Below are positions 62,179 through 64,000 of a stretch of 64,000 nucleotides of DNA, piece after piece; the first letter of the stretch is position 1; each line of letters opens with the position of its first letter. The DNA lies in the NCBI GenBank assembly GCA_016215025.1, contig JACRMI010000088.1:1-64000 (forward strand), written 5' to 3'. The notes under the pieces were generated by a model. It was not told where the DNA came from and made no database searches. It saw only the letters and a list, made by a program, of their open reading frames with translations. Position numbers and translations under genes: made by a program. This stretch comes from Chloroflexota bacterium. Its GTDB lineage: Bacteria > Chloroflexota > Anaerolineae > UBA4142.

Positions 62179-62340
62179 TTGACACGGCTCAAGGCAGTGG
62201 TATAATCTGAGTGAAGGACGCTCTTGCCAATGGAGTGCTGAGAGTCATTTGCGCGTTTACTATTGCGCTCCGGTAAACGCAACGATCAACATCGGAAATA
62301 ACGTCGCCCGCTTGAGATAATCCGCAAGCGGGCGATTTTT
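62179..62340 (+). promoter_or_regulatory. Consensus promoter and attenuator-like structured leader
   Basis: TTGACA (62179-62184), 16-nt spacer, TATAAT (62201-62206) with upstream TGG (extended -10). The leader from about 62213 contains a perfect 8-bp hairpin (62253-62260 / 62273-62280) with a 12-nt loop. A perfect 11-bp terminator hairpin follows (62304-62314 / 62325-62335, then TTTTT), ending just before the GGAGG of the next gene. This is the layout of a riboswitch or attenuator; no known class recognised. Confidence 0.6.
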
Positions 62341-62355
62341 ATTTGGAGGTGGGCA

Positions 62356-63408
62356 ATGAAAAAGCATGGTCTGGCCAAATGGCTTTATGCAGGTGGTGGA
62401 GCATTCCTGGTTTTTCTTATCCTTACTCACTATCTTATCCAAACAGCTTGGGCGCAAGGCGTTCAGTGCCCACCGGGATTTACTTGGCAAAGACTTTCTG
62501 GGGTGGGCTGTATCCAGACAAACTGCCAGACTATACCGAATGCTCGCTATGGCTACACGGGCAATTGCATCTGCAACGAAGGATACGGGGGCTGTGCTGT
62601 CCCTGTGGATTACTCCAACTTTGACCGCACCCTATGCGGTCCCTTCTGCCCTTATTCCAGTCTTGTGCACTGCCTCAAAGCTGGCGAGACCTGCCCAGAT
62701 CAGAAACCGGCACCTACTCTACCGCAACCAACGCAGGTGCGGCAATCTCAACAGCCGATTGCGCCTTCTCCGGCGGACGTAAAATTTGACGTGACGGTGC
62801 CACCCTTGGAAGAGCTTATCACGGGTGGCAAGTTTCAGGGACCTACTCCCGCACAGACGGCGGGCGCTGGATTGATTGCCGGCGGATTGTTGGGAGCATG
62901 GGTACTAGGCAATCTATTGGGCGCACCGCCCATAGACAATCTTAGCGAAGACAAAGAAAAGGATCAGAAAGCCAAGACGAACATTTTTAGAATCCGAAAC
63001 ACCTCGGGTGGAGAATTTGATCCCGTTGTATCTTTCAAAGTCCAGACGGTGGAGATTCAGGAATTGATCTGGGACCGGGAATCGCAGGAGTATATTCCGG
63101 GCAGAAAGAGCAAGTTTACCTTTGCAGGCGCGGGAGTCACCTTGGGTCTAAAAGCCGGTCTGACATCTGACTCGTCGTGGCAGACGTTTGCCACCGAGCG
63201 TCCAGCTCGCTTGGAGGACTTTGAGGGTTGGGGAGGGATGGTTTGCCCACCGAACGCCCAAATCGGCACGCATGGGGTTGGCTGGTCACCCCAATACCGG
63301 TTCATCAAACCCAAAGCCAAAGTCTCAATCGAAGGATGGAGTTCTGAGGCGGGTGCAGGAATTGCCGGCGTCATTGGCGGATGGTGGGAAATGCATGGAC
63401 CGTACTAG
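62356..63408 (+). CDS. Exported Cys-rich protein with internal membrane segment, family not recognised
   Basis: 350 residues. Signal peptide or anchor (about 10-33), then a Cys-rich segment (about 38-115, eleven cysteines; C-I-C-N-E-G-Y-G-G-C is EGF-like in spacing), a Pro/Gln linker (about 118-140) and a Gly/Ala/Leu hydrophobic helix (about 165-190). The beta-rich C-terminal domain (about 205-350) has G-A-G-V-T-L-G-L-K-A-G. No function can be assigned. TTGGAGGTGGGCA precedes the ATG, and expression probably depends on the leader upstream. Confidence 0.7.
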   Translation: MKKHGLAKWLYAGGGAFLVFLILTHYLIQTAWAQGVQCPPGFTWQRLSGVGCIQTNCQTIPNARYGYTGNCICNEGYGGCAVPVDYSNFDRTLCGPFCPYSSLVHCLKAGETCPDQKPAPTLPQPTQVRQSQQPIAPSPADVKFDVTVPPLEELITGGKFQGPTPAQTAGAGLIAGGLLGAWVLGNLLGAPPIDNLSEDKEKDQKAKTNIFRIRNTSGGEFDPVVSFKVQTVEIQELIWDRESQEYIPGRKSKFTFAGAGVTLGLKAGLTSDSSWQTFATERPARLEDFEGWGGMVCPPNAQIGTHGVGWSPQYRFIKPKAKVSIEGWSSEAGAGIAGVIGGWWEMHGPY

Positions 63409-63441
63409 CGTTGCCAGACTTGAAACCGGGAGGAGAATCGA

Positions 63442-64000
63442 ATGGATACCATCTTTCAAGCAATCAGTCTTGTTTCGGCAATCATCATCGCTGGCATTAC
63501 GCTTGTCGTGCTTTTCGCATCAAACAAAGAGAGATGTTTGAATCCGCTGACGTTGCTTTTTTCGATAGCCATGGCATTGATGATGCTCCCGGTATTCATG
63601 TTTCAGAGTCATGCACGGTTGAATCTTTGGCTGGCATTGCCATTATTAGCATTCGGTTTCGTTGTCGGTCTGGTATGGGGATTGACCACGCGGGTGTATT
63701 TCAAGCAAGGGCATGTGGTTGGTAAACCTTCCTTGTTGGCGCTTGGAGTCTGGGGAGGAGCTTGGGTTCTGAGCCAAGTCTCAAATCTGTTCGGCTCGTC
63801 GTTGTTAACGGCGCTCGGTTTGGTTCCACTCGTTTTCGCAACCGGGACACAGGTCGGCAGAGACAGCAACATCTTGCTTCGTCTTTTGGTCATCAAACTG
63901 GCGTCTGCATTTCCTCGCGGCGCGCTTCCCCCCGATCTCCCCGAGTCGTACACGCAAGTATCTTCTCCTCAATCATTGCCTGAACGCGAATCAGCGAACC
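63442..64000 (+). CDS. Multi-pass membrane protein, truncated by the window end
   Basis: The frame from ATG 63442 (GGGAGGAG upstream) is open to the last base, giving at least 186 residues: M-D-T-I-F-Q-A-I-S-L-V-S at the N terminus and S-P-Q-S-L-P-E-R-E-S-A-N at the edge. Four or five hydrophobic segments (about 7-26, 36-53, 60-80, 100-118, 122-135). The arrangement loosely resembles CcdC/DUF1453 membrane proteins, but not enough to name it. It follows the Cys-rich gene by 33 nt and is probably co-transcribed. Confidence 0.75.
   Translation, partial: MDTIFQAISLVSAIIIAGITLVVLFASNKERCLNPLTLLFSIAMALMMLPVFMFQSHARLNLWLALPLLAFGFVVGLVWGLTTRVYFKQGHVVGKPSLLALGVWGGAWVLSQVSNLFGSSLLTALGLVPLVFATGTQVGRDSNILLRLLVIKLASAFPRGALPPDLPESYTQVSSPQSLPERESAN

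Noticed and set aside
62213..62300. c-di-GMP-I (GEMM) riboswitch
   Set aside because: The loop ATTGCGCTCCGGTA resembles part of the Vibrio Vc2 sequence, but the conserved ACGCAAAGC core is missing.

Overview
The window looks like a chromosomal segment of a free-living, mid-GC bacterium, most plausibly a Chloroflexota (Anaerolineae-like) genome. This is inference from gene style and not proven: lipoproteins with long Ala/Thr/Pro linkers and NBR1/Ig-like domains, a DUF2231-Rieske protein, DUF2723 and DUF4139 proteins, many HEAT/BNR proteins, palindromic repeats between genes, and mixed leadered and apparently leaderless promoters. I see about 62 protein genes. There are no rRNA or tRNA genes, no CRISPR array, no recognisable transposase and no phage block. 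No gap between genes exceeds about 300 bases; the longest ones hold terminators, promoters or repeats and are annotated.

Layout. 1-6 kb (+): Rieske, PRC-barrel, exported Ig-like lipoprotein, CsbD, HEAT/BNR protein and isocitrate dehydrogenase (icd). 6-9.7 kb: a MoCo-sulfurase-like PLP enzyme meeting a molybdopterin oxidoreductase tail to tail. 9.8-20.2 kb (-): MarR, NifX-like, LysR, GyrI-like, alpha/beta hydrolase, Fpg-like glycosylase, WYL regulator, two riboflavin genes (ribA and a RibD-C/RIB7-type reductase) with a heme-binding protein, an M43 metalloprotease, an L7/L12-like small protein and Uma2. 20.3-23.9 kb (-): a yvcK-gap-pgk operon. 24-27.6 kb: a giant DUF2723 membrane protein and a VapBC module with its palindromic operator. 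27.7-31.5 kb (+): GerMN lipoprotein, a DeoC homologue lacking its catalytic lysines, DUF4139 and a methyltransferase. 31.6-36.8 kb: a TSUP/DUF1634 export cluster, a repeat protein, a LysM protein, MFS and DinB. 37-39.5 kb (+): TlpA-Lgt-like and split XdhC. 42.4-46.3 kb (+): a peptide ABC transporter lacking its ATPases. 47.4-54.95 kb (+): M20 and M28 peptidases, GxxExxY, a degenerate GGDEF protein, 2H phosphoesterase, DinB, RarD and a MerB-family gene. 55-62.1 kb (+): two very large paralogous glycoside-hydrolase-like proteins. 62.2-64 kb (+): a consensus promoter, an attenuator-like leader, a Cys-rich exported protein and a membrane protein cut by the window end.

The most notable locus is 54271-54951. 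It reads as an organomercurial-lyase (MerB) family protein whose second catalytic cysteine position is an in-frame TGA. The reading frame and family-like sequence continue for 74 codons to a TAG. Immediately after the TGA is a hairpin with a GGUC apical loop, spaced like a bacterial SECIS. This is best explained as a selenocysteine-containing MerB (Cys91-Asp94-Sec152) that standard gene calling would truncate to 151 residues.

Other points worth attention: a recurrent promoter layout in which the start codon lies 6-9 nt after the -10 box (MarR, DUF2723, methyltransferase, TlpA), implying leaderless mRNAs; the likely dead DeoC and GGDEF proteins; an Fpg-family protein without its N-terminal proline; and families of palindromic repeats, some of which appear to have been absorbed into coding sequence.
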